From: Pseudodesulfovibrio portus
Lineage (GTDB): Bacteria > Desulfobacterota > Desulfovibrionia > Desulfovibrionales > Desulfovibrionaceae
Direction: 5' to 3'
Assembly (NCBI RefSeq): GCF_026000375.1
Contig: NZ_AP026708.1
Coordinates: forward strand, 2,110,501 to 2,174,500
Length of the DNA: 64,000 nucleotides
The position numbers were made by a program, and so were the translations under genes. The notes under the pieces were generated by a model. That model saw only the letters and a list, made by a program, of their open reading frames with translations, did no database searches and had not been told where the DNA came from. The stretch's first letter is position 1; each line of letters starts with the position of its first letter. Shown here in pieces: positions 52,918 through 60,629 of the stretch.

Positions 52918-54339
52918 TTGCTCAACCATACCGACGATCGCACCAGGCCCCTCCAGTTCGTCAAGGTCATTTCCTGGACCCTGCTTGTCCTCATCCTGAG
53001 TTTCAGCCTGCTGTTGTCGCTGTTCATCTCCAAGTACGCGGAGCAGACGCTGCTGGAAAAACAGGAACAGTTCGCCCTGCTCCTGGCCGAGAACGTCAGC
53101 CATCAGCTCTTCACCCGGTTCGTGGTCCCCACCCTGGTCAAGTACCGGGCCATCCAGCTGCGCTCTGAGGAGCAGGCCCAGGTCATGGACCAGGTCATCC
53201 GGTCCACGGTCCACGGCTTCAACGTCTCCTCGGTGCGCATCTACGACGAACAGGGCAACGTCATCTACTCCTTCAACAAGGACGAGGTGGGCAAGCCCGG
53301 CAACGCCGAGTTCATGGTCCGGGAGACCTGGGAGACCGAGGATTTCAGCGCTGAAATCCTTGCCCGCATGTCCAAGGTCGCCGCCCTGTTCCGCATGGAG
53401 TTGGAGCCCGGCGACATGACGCTGCGGGCCTACTCCCCCCTGCGGGCCGAACGCAGCCTGACCGACGCGGCCCGCAACCCGATCATGGGCATCCTGGAAT
53501 TCCAGCAGGACATTTCCGAGGACTACATGTCCATGCTCAACTTCGAGCGGCTGATCATCGCCTTTTCGCTGATCACCTCCCTGATTCTCTTCTTCCTGGT
53601 CGTGACCGTGCTCCGGCGCGCGGAGCGGCTGTCCAACAAGCAGCTGCGGGAAAAGGAAAAGCTCATCTTCGAACTGCAGCAGCAGGAGAAGCTGGCCGGA
53701 ATGGGGCGCATGGTGGCGGGCGTGGCCCACGAAATCCGCAACCCGCTGGGCATCATCTGCTCCAGCTCCGAGCTGGTCCTCAAGAAGGCCCGCAAGGAGG
53801 GCAGCTCCAACACGCGCATCCTGGAGGCCCTGTACGAGGAGGCCAAACGGCTGTCCCGCACGGTGACCGAGTTCCTGGACTACGCCCGGCCCAAGAAGCC
53901 GACCATGCTCGACGTGGACGTGGGCGCCATCCTCGATCAGGTGGCCGTGTTCATGGAGCCGGAATGCGAGAAGCTGGGCGTGACCATCGACAAGCAGGTC
54001 ACGGGCGACATGTCCGCCAAGGGCGACAAGGACCTCCTGTATCGCGCTTTTTACAACCTGGTGGCCAATGCGCTCCAGGCCATGAACGGCCAGGGGGAAC
54101 TAACCATCCGGGCGGCCCGGGGCGAGGAGGGGCTGCACGTGACCTTCGTGGACTCCGGGCCGGGGTTCTCCCCGGAGCATCTCGACCAGGTGCGCGACCC
54201 GTTCTTCACCACCAAGGACTCGGGCACCGGCCTGGGCCTGGCCCTGGTCAACACCATTTTCGAATCCCACGGGATCACGATGCACCTGTCCAACGCCGAG
54301 GAAGGCGGCGCGCGGGTGGACGTCATCTTTCCCGCTTAA
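52918..54339 (+). CDS. membrane sensor histidine kinase
   Basis: A 473-residue kinase starting at a TTG. Transmembrane helices at about residues 15-38 and 208-232 bound a periplasmic sensing domain of about 170 residues. The phosphoacceptor is His271 in RMVAGVAHEIRNPLG, the N box is YNLVANALQAM and the G boxes are FVDSGPGFSPEHL and DSGTGLGLALV. The domain layout resembles ZraS/AtoS-type kinases that pair with NtrC-family regulators; the sigma-54 regulator at 60630 is a candidate partner. Its genes are interleaved with pgi and an unknown protein, which is unusual. Confidence 0.9.
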   Translation: MLNHTDDRTRPLQFVKVISWTLLVLILSFSLLLSLFISKYAEQTLLEKQEQFALLLAENVSHQLFTRFVVPTLVKYRAIQLRSEEQAQVMDQVIRSTVHGFNVSSVRIYDEQGNVIYSFNKDEVGKPGNAEFMVRETWETEDFSAEILARMSKVAALFRMELEPGDMTLRAYSPLRAERSLTDAARNPIMGILEFQQDISEDYMSMLNFERLIIAFSLITSLILFFLVVTVLRRAERLSNKQLREKEKLIFELQQQEKLAGMGRMVAGVAHEIRNPLGIICSSSELVLKKARKEGSSNTRILEALYEEAKRLSRTVTEFLDYARPKKPTMLDVDVGAILDQVAVFMEPECEKLGVTIDKQVTGDMSAKGDKDLLYRAFYNLVANALQAMNGQGELTIRAARGEEGLHVTFVDSGPGFSPEHLDQVRDPFFTTKDSGTGLGLALVNTIFESHGITMHLSNAEEGGARVDVIFPA

Positions 54340-54356
54340 CCACGGAGTCCAAGGTT

Positions 54357-55127
54357 ATGTCGAAAGCATGGATACAGGCCAAGCACCCCGAGTTCGTGCG
54401 GGACCTGTTCAAGTTCTTCTGCCAGGCGTGCGAGCTGCTCGAGGAGCAGTTCACCCGTTTCGACGACGACGGCACCGTCGAGTTCGGCGTCCTCAAGGAG
54501 CTGGTCGGCATCGAGACCAACAAGGGGCTCCTGTGGCGCATGAAGGACACGGCCCACCACGTCTTCCGCAACGATCCCCACTCCCAGCTCGTGGGCCAGT
54601 TCCTGGACTGGGCCATGGGGTACATCTTCCACGAGGCCATCAAGCTCAAGGAGGACGCCTACCAGAAGCAGAACTACGCGCCGTGGTTCCACAAGCTCTA
54701 CGAGGGGGACCTGAACGCCTCGGAAAAGGACATCACCGAACAACTCTTCCTGGTCCTGAACCAGACCGAGGAGTCCATGAGCCGCGAGATCGACCGCATC
54801 CGGTTCATCATCGCCAAGTGCCGTCAATTGCTGCCTTATTACCTTAACAGGTACAGCGACAACGTGCTCCTGGCCCGCTATATTTTTTCGCAGAACGAGC
54901 TGGTCAGGACCGTGTTCGGCGACGAGTACGACGATCTTGTAACCGCCATTTACGGCGAGGAATCCGAACGCATGTACATCCTTGCCAGCCAAAGTCTGCG
55001 CATGGGCGGTTGGATGGCCGAGGCTTCCCAGGCCGTGGATCAGGCCATAAAGAAGAACCCGGCAAGCAAAATGGTGTTGCAAGAAAAGAAAATAATTGAT
55101 AATTGGGCAGACAGACTGCAGAATTGA
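54357..55127 (+). CDS. conserved protein of unknown function
   Basis: A 256-residue soluble, mostly helical protein without a signal peptide. I recognise no domain. Notable parts are the acidic region near residue 40 (RFDDDGTVEFGVLKELVGI), an aromatic segment (GQFLDWAMGYIFHEAIKLKED), and a helical C-terminal half rich in Arg, Glu and Leu (EIDRIRFIIAKCRQLLPYY). It starts 17 bases after the kinase stop with AAGG near the ATG and may share its transcript. A cytoplasmic adaptor in a signalling or envelope pathway is possible but unproven. A LysM lipoprotein gene follows. Confidence 0.7.
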   Translation: MSKAWIQAKHPEFVRDLFKFFCQACELLEEQFTRFDDDGTVEFGVLKELVGIETNKGLLWRMKDTAHHVFRNDPHSQLVGQFLDWAMGYIFHEAIKLKEDAYQKQNYAPWFHKLYEGDLNASEKDITEQLFLVLNQTEESMSREIDRIRFIIAKCRQLLPYYLNRYSDNVLLARYIFSQNELVRTVFGDEYDDLVTAIYGEESERMYILASQSLRMGGWMAEASQAVDQAIKKNPASKMVLQEKKIIDNWADRLQN

Positions 55128-55180
55128 TCCGGCTAATAGTCGGGGCTGTTTACGTTTGAGAATAATTGAGGAGGCACGCA

Positions 55181-55651
55181 ATGAAGAAACTGATTTTACT
55201 CGCAATCGCCACGTGCATGATCTTTGCCTGGGGTTGCTCCAAGAAAGTCCAGACCGAACCCGAAGTGGTTGTGGTCGAAGAAAAGGAAGTCATGGCCGAG
55301 AAGCCGGCCCCGGTCATGGACCCCATGGCCGTGTACAAGGCTGAATACGATGCCCTGTCCACCACCCACACCGTGACCAAGGGCGAGTGCCTGTGGTGGA
55401 TCTCCGAGTACAAGCATGTGTACAACGATCCTTTCATGTGGCCCCTGATCTACAAGGCCAACCGCGACAAGATTTCCAATCCCGACCTGATCTACCCGGG
55501 CCAGCAGTTCGACGTGCCCCGCTACGGCTTCGACCTCGAAGACGTGAAGGGTTCCCGCAAGGAAGCCGGTGCGCCGTGGAAGGCTCTTGAGCCCGGCCAG
55601 GATGCCATGATCCCCGCTGAAATGCGTGCGGCTCTCGGCTACAGCTTCTAG
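55181..55651 (+). CDS. LysM domain lipoprotein
   Basis: A 156-residue exported lipoprotein. The lipobox is AWGC at about residue 19 (MIFAWGCSKK). After an acidic linker rich in Val and Glu, the LysM-like region begins with HTVTKGECLWWISEYKHVY and ends PDLIYPGQQFDVPR, matching peptidoglycan-binding LysM proteins of the LPS/secretion type. It probably sits on the outer membrane and touches the cell wall. A GAGGAGG ribosome site and a strong terminator immediately after the stop indicate a well expressed gene. Confidence 0.88.
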   Translation: MKKLILLAIATCMIFAWGCSKKVQTEPEVVVVEEKEVMAEKPAPVMDPMAVYKAEYDALSTTHTVTKGECLWWISEYKHVYNDPFMWPLIYKANRDKISNPDLIYPGQQFDVPRYGFDLEDVKGSRKEAGAPWKALEPGQDAMIPAEMRAALGYSF

Positions 55652-55652
55652 T

Positions 55653-55723
55653 CCGCCTCTTACGCACATAAAAAAAAGGCCGGTCGTCAGCAAGACGACC
55701 GGCCCTTTTTTTATAAGAGGCGG
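55653..55723. terminator. nested bidirectional terminator after the LysM gene
   Basis: Inner stem GGCCGGTCGTC (55678-55688) with its complement at 55694-55704 and a run of seven T. Outer arms CCGCCTCTTA (55653-55662) and TAAGAGGCGG (55714-55723). It separates the convergent LysM gene and cupin gene. Confidence 0.85.
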
Positions 55724-55729
55724 AGCGGC

Positions 55730-55774
55730 GGCTTGGGATGGCGGCGCATCTGCACCACTCTTCCAAGCCTGAGG
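55730..55774. repeat. dispersed palindromic element, family B copy 3 (short)
   Basis: Reads GGCTTGGGATGGCGGCGCAT, then CTGCACCACTCTTCCAAGCC and T, close to the joined outer ends of copies 1 and 2 with the inner part missing. It looks like a deletion form of the family or a minimal unit. No reading frame. From 55775 to 55922 I see only low-complexity G-rich DNA. Confidence 0.6.
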
Positions 55775-55927
55775 GTGTCGGGGAACGGGAGAGTTGGGGT
55801 GTGGCTCGGCTCGGGGCGGTGCGCGTCAGGTCGCTGTCGAGTGCCTTTGGCACTCGAATCGCTCAGGGTGGGAGTTTTTTGGGGGGGAGGGGCGCGGTTT
55901 TGGGAGACGCGCCGGAGGCGGTAAAAA

Positions 55928-56023
55928 AAGTTTAGGAAAAGGAGGGGTTGGGGGTCCGGGGGAAGGGGAGGAAACAACCCTTTTCAAAGGGTTTTTCCTC
56001 CCCTTCCCCCGGTCGCCGGAGGC
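55928..56023 (-). repeat. dispersed palindromic element, family A copy 3
   Basis: Reads on the minus strand from GCCTCCGGCGACC (56023-56011) through a long GGGGGAAGGGGAGGAAA-type stem to GGACCCCCAACC and AAACTTTTTTTAC. It abuts the stop codon of the cupin gene, sharing one base. Confidence 0.85.
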
Positions 56024-56370
56024 TAAAGTTCGTTGACGCCCTTGGGGATCAGGCAGACAAGGACCATGGGGTCGCTGCCGGTGTTGACCACGTGGTGTTC
56101 CTCGTCCGGGGCCACGTAGGCCACGCTGCCCGGCTTGAGGTCGATCTTCTCGCCGTTTCTCACGATGTACCCGGTGCCTGCGTGGTAGAACTGCTGGTGT
56201 TCCCAGGGATGGGAGTGGGGCGGAATCTGCGAGCCGGGCTGGAGCTCGATGACCCGCATGCAGAAATTGACGTCGTCGTCGGCCTTGCCGATGACCACCC
56301 GGCCCGAAACGCCGGGACCGGCCACGGGCAGATCGCGGGCCGCAACATCCGTGTAATGGATGACCTTCAT
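56023..56370 (-). CDS. small cupin protein
   Basis: A 115-residue single-domain cupin. The first motif is PGSQIPPHSHPWEHQQFYHAG with His, His and Glu/His ligands, and the second is VAYVAPDEEHHVVNTGSDP. The ATG follows GAGGAG. The stop is directly followed by a family A palindromic element. The cognate reaction or ligand is unknown. Confidence 0.88.
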   Translation of the reverse strand: MKVIHYTDVAARDLPVAGPGVSGRVVIGKADDDVNFCMRVIELQPGSQIPPHSHPWEHQQFYHAGTGYIVRNGEKIDLKPGSVAYVAPDEEHHVVNTGSDPMVLVCLIPKGVNEL

Positions 56371-56752
56371 AAAGATTCTCCTCTGATTTGACCGGGCGAC
56401 AGTGGTTCAACAGTCCGGAATCATGTATCAAGCCCGCATTCCGTGCCGGGACATAATCCTTGAAGGGCAGGCTATCACAAGCCCTGGGCTTAGGCCAGGG
56501 CGAGGCCCGTGCGCCCGTCCCCGGAATCGGTGCATCCACCCCCGACGGCACGCCATGGAAAACCCCGGTTTGTGGTTCAGGGCCTGGAAACGGCGTTTTT
56601 ATCTCTATGGTGCGTTTTTTGTTGCTCTTTTGAAAAAATCGACAATAAAATTCGCCAAAATGCAAAAAAACATGTCGATTTTCCGCTTTACATGCCTTTT
56701 TTTTGGATGTACCCAATACTCAACCCAATCGGGACTCTCTCCCTCTCATAGG

Positions 56753-56783
56753 CCCGGTCCAAGAGGCGTTCTCTTGGACCGGG
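56753..56783 (+). promoter_or_regulatory. strong hairpin in the leader of the CMD gene
   Basis: CCCGGTCCAAGAG (56753-56765) pairs perfectly with CTCTTGGACCGGG (56771-56783) around a 5-base loop. It ends 26 bases before the ATG, just upstream of the ribosome site. A smaller GCCCTGG/CCAGGGC stem occurs near 56480. In the 437-base gap before the gene I otherwise see only AT-rich DNA near 56600-56700, probably the promoter. Confidence 0.5.
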
Positions 56784-56808
56784 GCTGTACTTTTTCAAGG
56801 AGGCCGAC

Positions 56809-57138
56809 ATGAAGGAACCCGCAGAAAAGGCAACAGAGCTTTTCCGGCAGATGAACAAGAACCGCCGCGACGTCTTCAAGGCGTACCAGGGGTTCACCGC
56901 CACCATCAAGAAGGGCAGCGCCATCGAGGACAAATACCAGTCTCTCATCCTGATCGCCTGCTCCATCCTGTCACAGTGCGACATGTGCATTTCCCTCCAC
57001 GTCCAGAACGCCGCCACGCACGGAGCATCCCGCGACGAGATCATCGACGCCGGTCTGCTCGCCGTTGCCATGGGCGGTTCCCCCAAGATGATGTACATGC
57101 GCCACGTGTACGAAGAAGTGGAACGACTCTTCGACTAA
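56809..57138 (+). CDS. carboxymuconolactone decarboxylase family protein
   Basis: A 109-residue AhpD-like protein. The redox motif is QCDMCISLHV (Cys-x-x-Cys with a following His), the site that in AhpD acts as a peroxidase or disulfide reductase. The N-terminus FRQMNKNRRDVFKAY and C-terminus VAMGGSPKMMYMRHV are typical. AAGGAGG precedes the ATG at good spacing. The unusually long, structured leader suggests post-transcriptional control. A terminator and a family A element follow. Confidence 0.87.
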   Translation: MKEPAEKATELFRQMNKNRRDVFKAYQGFTATIKKGSAIEDKYQSLILIACSILSQCDMCISLHVQNAATHGASRDEIIDAGLLAVAMGGSPKMMYMRHVYEEVERLFD

Positions 57139-57161
57139 TTCCCGTTCATACGACTGCTCAG

Positions 57162-57193
57162 CCCCCGCCGGAATCATCCGGCGGGGGTTTTTT
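57162..57193 (+). terminator. terminator after the CMD gene
   Basis: CCCCCGCCGG (57162-57171) with CCGGCGGGGG (57178-57187), followed by TTTTTT. A family A element starts 4 bases further on. Confidence 0.9.
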
Positions 57194-57196
57194 GAT

Positions 57197-57264
57197 GCCT
57201 CCGGCGGCCAGGGGGGAAACTTTTGGAAAAGTTTCCCCCCTGGACCCCTCTTCAAAACTTTTTG
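57197..57264 (+). repeat. dispersed palindromic element, family A copy 4
   Basis: Core GCCTCCGGCGGCC at 57197-57209, then a stem nearly identical to copy 1, then GGACCCCTCTTCAAAACTTT. The small tail hairpin TCGCC/GGCGA follows at about 57267-57280. Like copy 1 it lies downstream of a plus-strand gene, but after a separate strong terminator. Confidence 0.85.
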
Positions 57265-57354
57265 TGTCGCCTTGCGGCGAAAGGTGGGTGGCACCAACAA
57301 CGCACCAAAAAGAAGCACGCGCTTGCTTCACCCATAACCCGCGCGAATGCGCCG

Positions 57355-57457
57355 ACAAAAAGTTTAGGAAAGGAGAGGGGATGGGGGTCCGGGGGAAGGG
57401 GAGAGGAAAACCCTTTTCAAAGGGTTGCCCTCTCCCCTTCCCCCGGCCGCCGGAGGC
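57355..57457 (-). repeat. dispersed palindromic element, family A copy 5
   Basis: Reads on the minus strand from GCCTCCGGCGGCC (57457-57445) through a GGGGGAAGGGGAGA-type stem to the AAACTTTTTGTCGGCGC end, with a GCGCGAATGCGC tail (57339-57353). It begins 6 bases past the stop of the radical SAM gene and, with copy 4, makes a head-to-head pair. Confidence 0.85.
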
Positions 57458-57463
57458 TCCCCC

Positions 57464-58816
57464 CTACTTCCCCTGAAGGAGCAGTTTCCAGTGTTTGGCC
57501 TGGTCCCAGTTGAAGCCGCCGGGGACGCAGGGCCAGATGGAGTTGTTCTGGAAGAGCGGCTCGTCGGCCAGTGGGTAGGCCGAGGCCTGGCAGGCCTTAT
57601 GAAACATGGGCGATCCCGGGATGGGCGTGTAGTGAGCCAGGTGCGGCCTGAAGCCGAAGGCGCGGACGTGGTCCACGGCCTGTCTAACGTTGTCGAGGTT
57701 CTGGCCGGGCAGGCCGAACAGGATGTAGACCCCGATGTCGTCCAGGTCGAAGCCCGCGTCCAGCAGGTTGCGCGCCCCGGTCTCCCATTCCTCGCGGGTC
57801 AGCTTGACGTCGTTGCGGTGGTCGAAATCCGTGGTCTCCAGGCCGAGGCGCACGGTATGCAGCCCGGCCTGTTTCAGGCGCAGACAGACCTCTTTGGTGA
57901 GGCGGCGGATGTGCATGGCGTTGGGCGTGTGCAGCCGCAGGTCGAGCCCGGAATCCGTGACGGAGTCGAGCGCGGGCCAGAGCCAGCACTCCGGGTTGAT
58001 GAGCAGGGCGTCGTCGTAAAAGGCGAAGTCGCGCACGCCCCGTTCATATTCCGATCGTATGGAGGCCGTGATCCGAGTGTGGTCACCCTGGGTGAAATGG
58101 GGATACAGGGCGCGGGAGGCGCAGTACTCGCAGGAGAACGGGCACCCCCGCGAACCGAGAATGATGGAGTAGGCCGGGTCGTCGTAGAGATCAAGAGATA
58201 ATGAAAGTCCTGCGTATTCAGGCAGTTTTGGCGTCGGTAAATCAATCAGCCGCCAAAATGAATCCCAGTTGTCCGGGGCCTCCATCGGTCCTTGCTGGAG
58301 GTGGGCGTTGGCGTGCAGTGCTGCATGTTCGCCGCACAGGGTGGCGTAGCTCCCGCCAAGGAACCGGGGCACGTCCGGCCACAGCTCGGCGCAGATGTCG
58401 AGTATGTCCAGGGACCCCGGATACCAATAGGTCATGATGGTGGTCACCATGACGGCGTCCGGCCTGGGATCGATGGAGGCCAGCGCCCGGCGCACCTGCT
58501 CGCGCGGCAGTCCGTAGCGGGAGTATCGACGGTCCATGAAGGCGAGCGGCTCGGGGGTGTCGATCTCCTCCTTGGGATAGTGGCCGGTGCCGTACTTGCC
58601 GGGCCGGGGCCATTTGGTGTCCGCCCAGGTGGGGTCCAGGCAGTCCACGAGCGCCACGGACGCGCCCGCGCGGCGGACCATGTCCAGGCAGGCGAGCAGC
58701 CCCACGGGCCGCGACCAGACGTTGAAGGCGGCAAAGTCCGTGATCCACGGGTTGACGCCGAGGATGCGCGGTCCGTCCCCGCCGGTCCAGGGGATGTGGG
58801 GAAAGGGCGGCCGCAC
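57464..58816 (-). CDS. B12-binding-type radical SAM protein
   Basis: A 450-residue protein. The N-terminal half has the cobalamin-binding-like Rossmann outline (DMVRRAGASVALVDCLDP, FLGGSYATLCGEHAA) and the radical SAM core has GSRGCPFSCEYCASRALYPHF with CxxxCxxC. VLFGLPGQNLDNV-type GLPGQNLDNVRQAVDHVR is present near the end. Such proteins act in methylation or ring modification, but the substrate is unknown. It begins at a GTG 3 bases after the small membrane gene's stop, so it is translationally coupled. A tetrapyrrole or natural-product pathway role is possible. Confidence 0.85.
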   Translation of the reverse strand: MRPPFPHIPWTGGDGPRILGVNPWITDFAAFNVWSRPVGLLACLDMVRRAGASVALVDCLDPTWADTKWPRPGKYGTGHYPKEEIDTPEPLAFMDRRYSRYGLPREQVRRALASIDPRPDAVMVTTIMTYWYPGSLDILDICAELWPDVPRFLGGSYATLCGEHAALHANAHLQQGPMEAPDNWDSFWRLIDLPTPKLPEYAGLSLSLDLYDDPAYSIILGSRGCPFSCEYCASRALYPHFTQGDHTRITASIRSEYERGVRDFAFYDDALLINPECWLWPALDSVTDSGLDLRLHTPNAMHIRRLTKEVCLRLKQAGLHTVRLGLETTDFDHRNDVKLTREEWETGARNLLDAGFDLDDIGVYILFGLPGQNLDNVRQAVDHVRAFGFRPHLAHYTPIPGSPMFHKACQASAYPLADEPLFQNNSIWPCVPGGFNWDQAKHWKLLLQGK

Positions 58817-58819
58817 GGG

Positions 58820-58996
58820 CTACCTTGTCATGAAATTGGACAGGATGGACAGGCCGAGCATGGCGATGACGATGATCAGCAGGACATTGGTCCACTTGTC
58901 GCGCCGCGCAACCCGCTGCTGCTTGGAGCGCGTGAATTGGCCGACGATGAGGAATATCAGCCCGAGGATGACGATGATCTTAAGGAGGAAGCTCAT
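58820..58996 (-). CDS. small two-helix membrane protein
   Basis: A 58-residue protein with two hydrophobic helices (FLLKIIVILGLIFLIVGQF and LLIIVIAMLGLSILSNFM) and a basic loop between them (RSKQQRVARRDK). The ATG follows AAGGAAGCAGG and overlaps the end of the PgeF gene by 4 bases. No family is recognised. It is translationally coupled to both neighbours, which favours a real gene. Confidence 0.65.
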   Translation of the reverse strand: MSFLLKIIVILGLIFLIVGQFTRSKQQRVARRDKWTNVLLIIVIAMLGLSILSNFMTR

Positions 58997-59763
58997 GCCT
59001 GCTTCCTTATCCAGATAATTCCGCACTGTCGACCGGTGTCCCTGACCGGGGAGGCGCAGGCCTTGCGATAGGAGAAAAAGGTGTCGTCCAGCCCCATGGT
59101 GCAGAGGTCCAGGCCGAATATCTGCTTTTCGGGCACGCCCGCGTTCATGAGCTGGTCGCGGGTCATTCGCCACAGGTCCACCCGTCTGGTCCGGGGGTTG
59201 AAATATTTGTCGAAGCCGGGTCCGAAGTCCTTGTCGAAGTTGACGAATTCGGCGGCGTCAGGACCCAGTGACGGGCCGCGCACGGCGTACACGTCTTCGG
59301 ACTTGAGGTCGTAGTGGGCGCAGAACCGGCGGACCCCGTTGCCGGGAAAGTCGATCTTGTTGCCGCGCCAGCCCGCGTGCAGCCCGGCCACGTATTTGCC
59401 GGATTTGTGCGCCAGCAGGATGGGTTGGCAGTCGGCGGTCTTGACCACCAGCCCCACGCCGGGGGTGGCGGTGGTCATGCCGTCGCCGTCCAGCGTGGCC
59501 CGTTCTTCGGGACCGACCGGTTTCGGGTCGAAGTGGATGACGTCGCCGTGGATCTGGTTCAGGTCGCACCAGCCGGTCAGGTCCATGCGCTCGAACACGG
59601 CGCGCCGGTTTTGGGCCACAGCCTTCGGGTCGTCGTTGACGTCAAAGGAGATGTTGGCCGAGTCGTGGGGCGGTTCGGAAACGCCGCCCCGCCGGGAGGT
59701 GAATGCGCAGGCCACCTGCGGGATGTCGATGAAACGGAAGGGGAAAAAGGCTATGGCCGCCAT
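58993..59763 (-). CDS. pgeF: peptidoglycan editing factor PgeF
   Basis: A 256-residue protein of the PgeF family (formerly called laccase domain or polyphenol oxidase). Zinc ligands are visible as NQIHGDVI, KTADCQPILL and GLHAGWRGN. PgeF removes wrongly incorporated residues at position 1 of peptidoglycan stems. It starts inside the preceding 5-formyl-THF cyclo-ligase gene with a 13-base overlap and ends overlapping the small membrane gene. Its own ribosome site is weak, as expected for coupled translation. Confidence 0.9.
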   Translation of the reverse strand: MAAIAFFPFRFIDIPQVACAFTSRRGGVSEPPHDSANISFDVNDDPKAVAQNRRAVFERMDLTGWCDLNQIHGDVIHFDPKPVGPEERATLDGDGMTTATPGVGLVVKTADCQPILLAHKSGKYVAGLHAGWRGNKIDFPGNGVRRFCAHYDLKSEDVYAVRGPSLGPDAAEFVNFDKDFGPGFDKYFNPRTRRVDLWRMTRDQLMNAGVPEKQIFGLDLCTMGLDDTFFSYRKACASPVRDTGRQCGIIWIRKQA

Positions 59764-60332
59764 AGTTCGGTGTCCGTGCAGATGAGGTTCATGGGTTTGT
59801 CCCAGGGTTGGGCGGGGATGGCCGTGACCATCTGAAAACCATAGCCGATGCCGATCTTGAGTGTCTTGCGCATCTGCTCGGTGGACAGCAGCCGGTCGTA
59901 GTAGCCGCCGCCGAAGCCCAGCCGGTTGCCCGCGCGGTCGAATCCCACGCCGGGGATGAGGGCGATGTCGGGCGTGCAATCCTGCACGGGCGGGCATTTT
60001 CCCGCGTCCGGCTCCATGATGGAGAACGGGCCGGGCGCCAGGTCCGCCTCGCAGGCCGCGCAGGCCAGGTCCATTTCTCCCTGCTTTTCCGGGCGGCACC
60101 GGGGCAGGAGCACGCACGCGCCGCGCTGCCACAGTTCGGTCACCAGGGGGCGCAGGTCCACCTCGTTCCTGATGGGCCAATAGATGAGCGCCTCGGTGGC
60201 GTTCTTCCACTCCGGCAGGGCCCGGATACGGGCGATGATACGCTCGCTGCCCTCCCGCACCTGTTCGGGCGTGAGCGCTTGCCGCGTTTGGAGCAGGCTG
60301 GTGCGCAATGCACTCTTGTCCGTATCGACCAT
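59751..60332 (-). CDS. 5-formyltetrahydrofolate cyclo-ligase
   Basis: A 193-residue enzyme that converts 5-formyl-THF to 5,10-methenyl-THF with ATP. The signature GVGFDRAGNRLGFGGGYYDRLL lies near the C-terminal third (seen in parts), preceded by YWPIRNEVDLRPLV and LPRCRPEKQGEMDL. It is the first gene of the four-gene minus-strand unit leading through pgeF. A family A element lies upstream of it, in the divergent gap before the NtrC-type gene. Confidence 0.93.
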   Translation of the reverse strand: MVDTDKSALRTSLLQTRQALTPEQVREGSERIIARIRALPEWKNATEALIYWPIRNEVDLRPLVTELWQRGACVLLPRCRPEKQGEMDLACAACEADLAPGPFSIMEPDAGKCPPVQDCTPDIALIPGVGFDRAGNRLGFGGGYYDRLLSTEQMRKTLKIGIGYGFQMVTAIPAQPWDKPMNLICTDTELWRP

Positions 60333-60449
60333 GGGGAACCCCTACCACGGGCGGAAAGGACAATCCAGCCTTCCCCCGATACATCTCTTTTAATTGCCCC
60401 GAAAGCAGCCTATCCCCTGATTAACCTGCTAACCGCGCGAATGCGCCTA

Positions 60450-60548
60450 CAAAAAGTTGAGGAAAATGGGGGGTTGGGGGTCCGGGGGAAGGGGAGGGAA
60501 AAACCTTTTCAAAGGGTTTTCCCTCCCCTTCCCCCGGCTGCCGGAGGC
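60450..60548 (-). repeat. dispersed palindromic element, family A copy 6
   Basis: Reads on the minus strand from GCCTCCGGCAGCC (60548-60536) through a long stem into GGACCCCCAACCCC and CTCAACTTTTTGTAGGCGC, with a GCGCGAATGCGC tail. Unlike the other copies it lies upstream of both flanking genes, in a divergent gap of 297 bases that otherwise holds no gene. Confidence 0.85.
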
Positions 60549-60629
60549 ATCCCTATCCCTGCTTGGGTTTCCGTCCGTCTTGATGTATCGTGTCCGGCGA
60601 CAGAAACGACAACACGAGCCGGAGATCCA

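Noticed and set aside
56402-56812. 136-codon frame in the CMD leader
   Set aside because: It runs through the leader hairpin into the CMD start, has no ribosome site and has no protein-like pattern.
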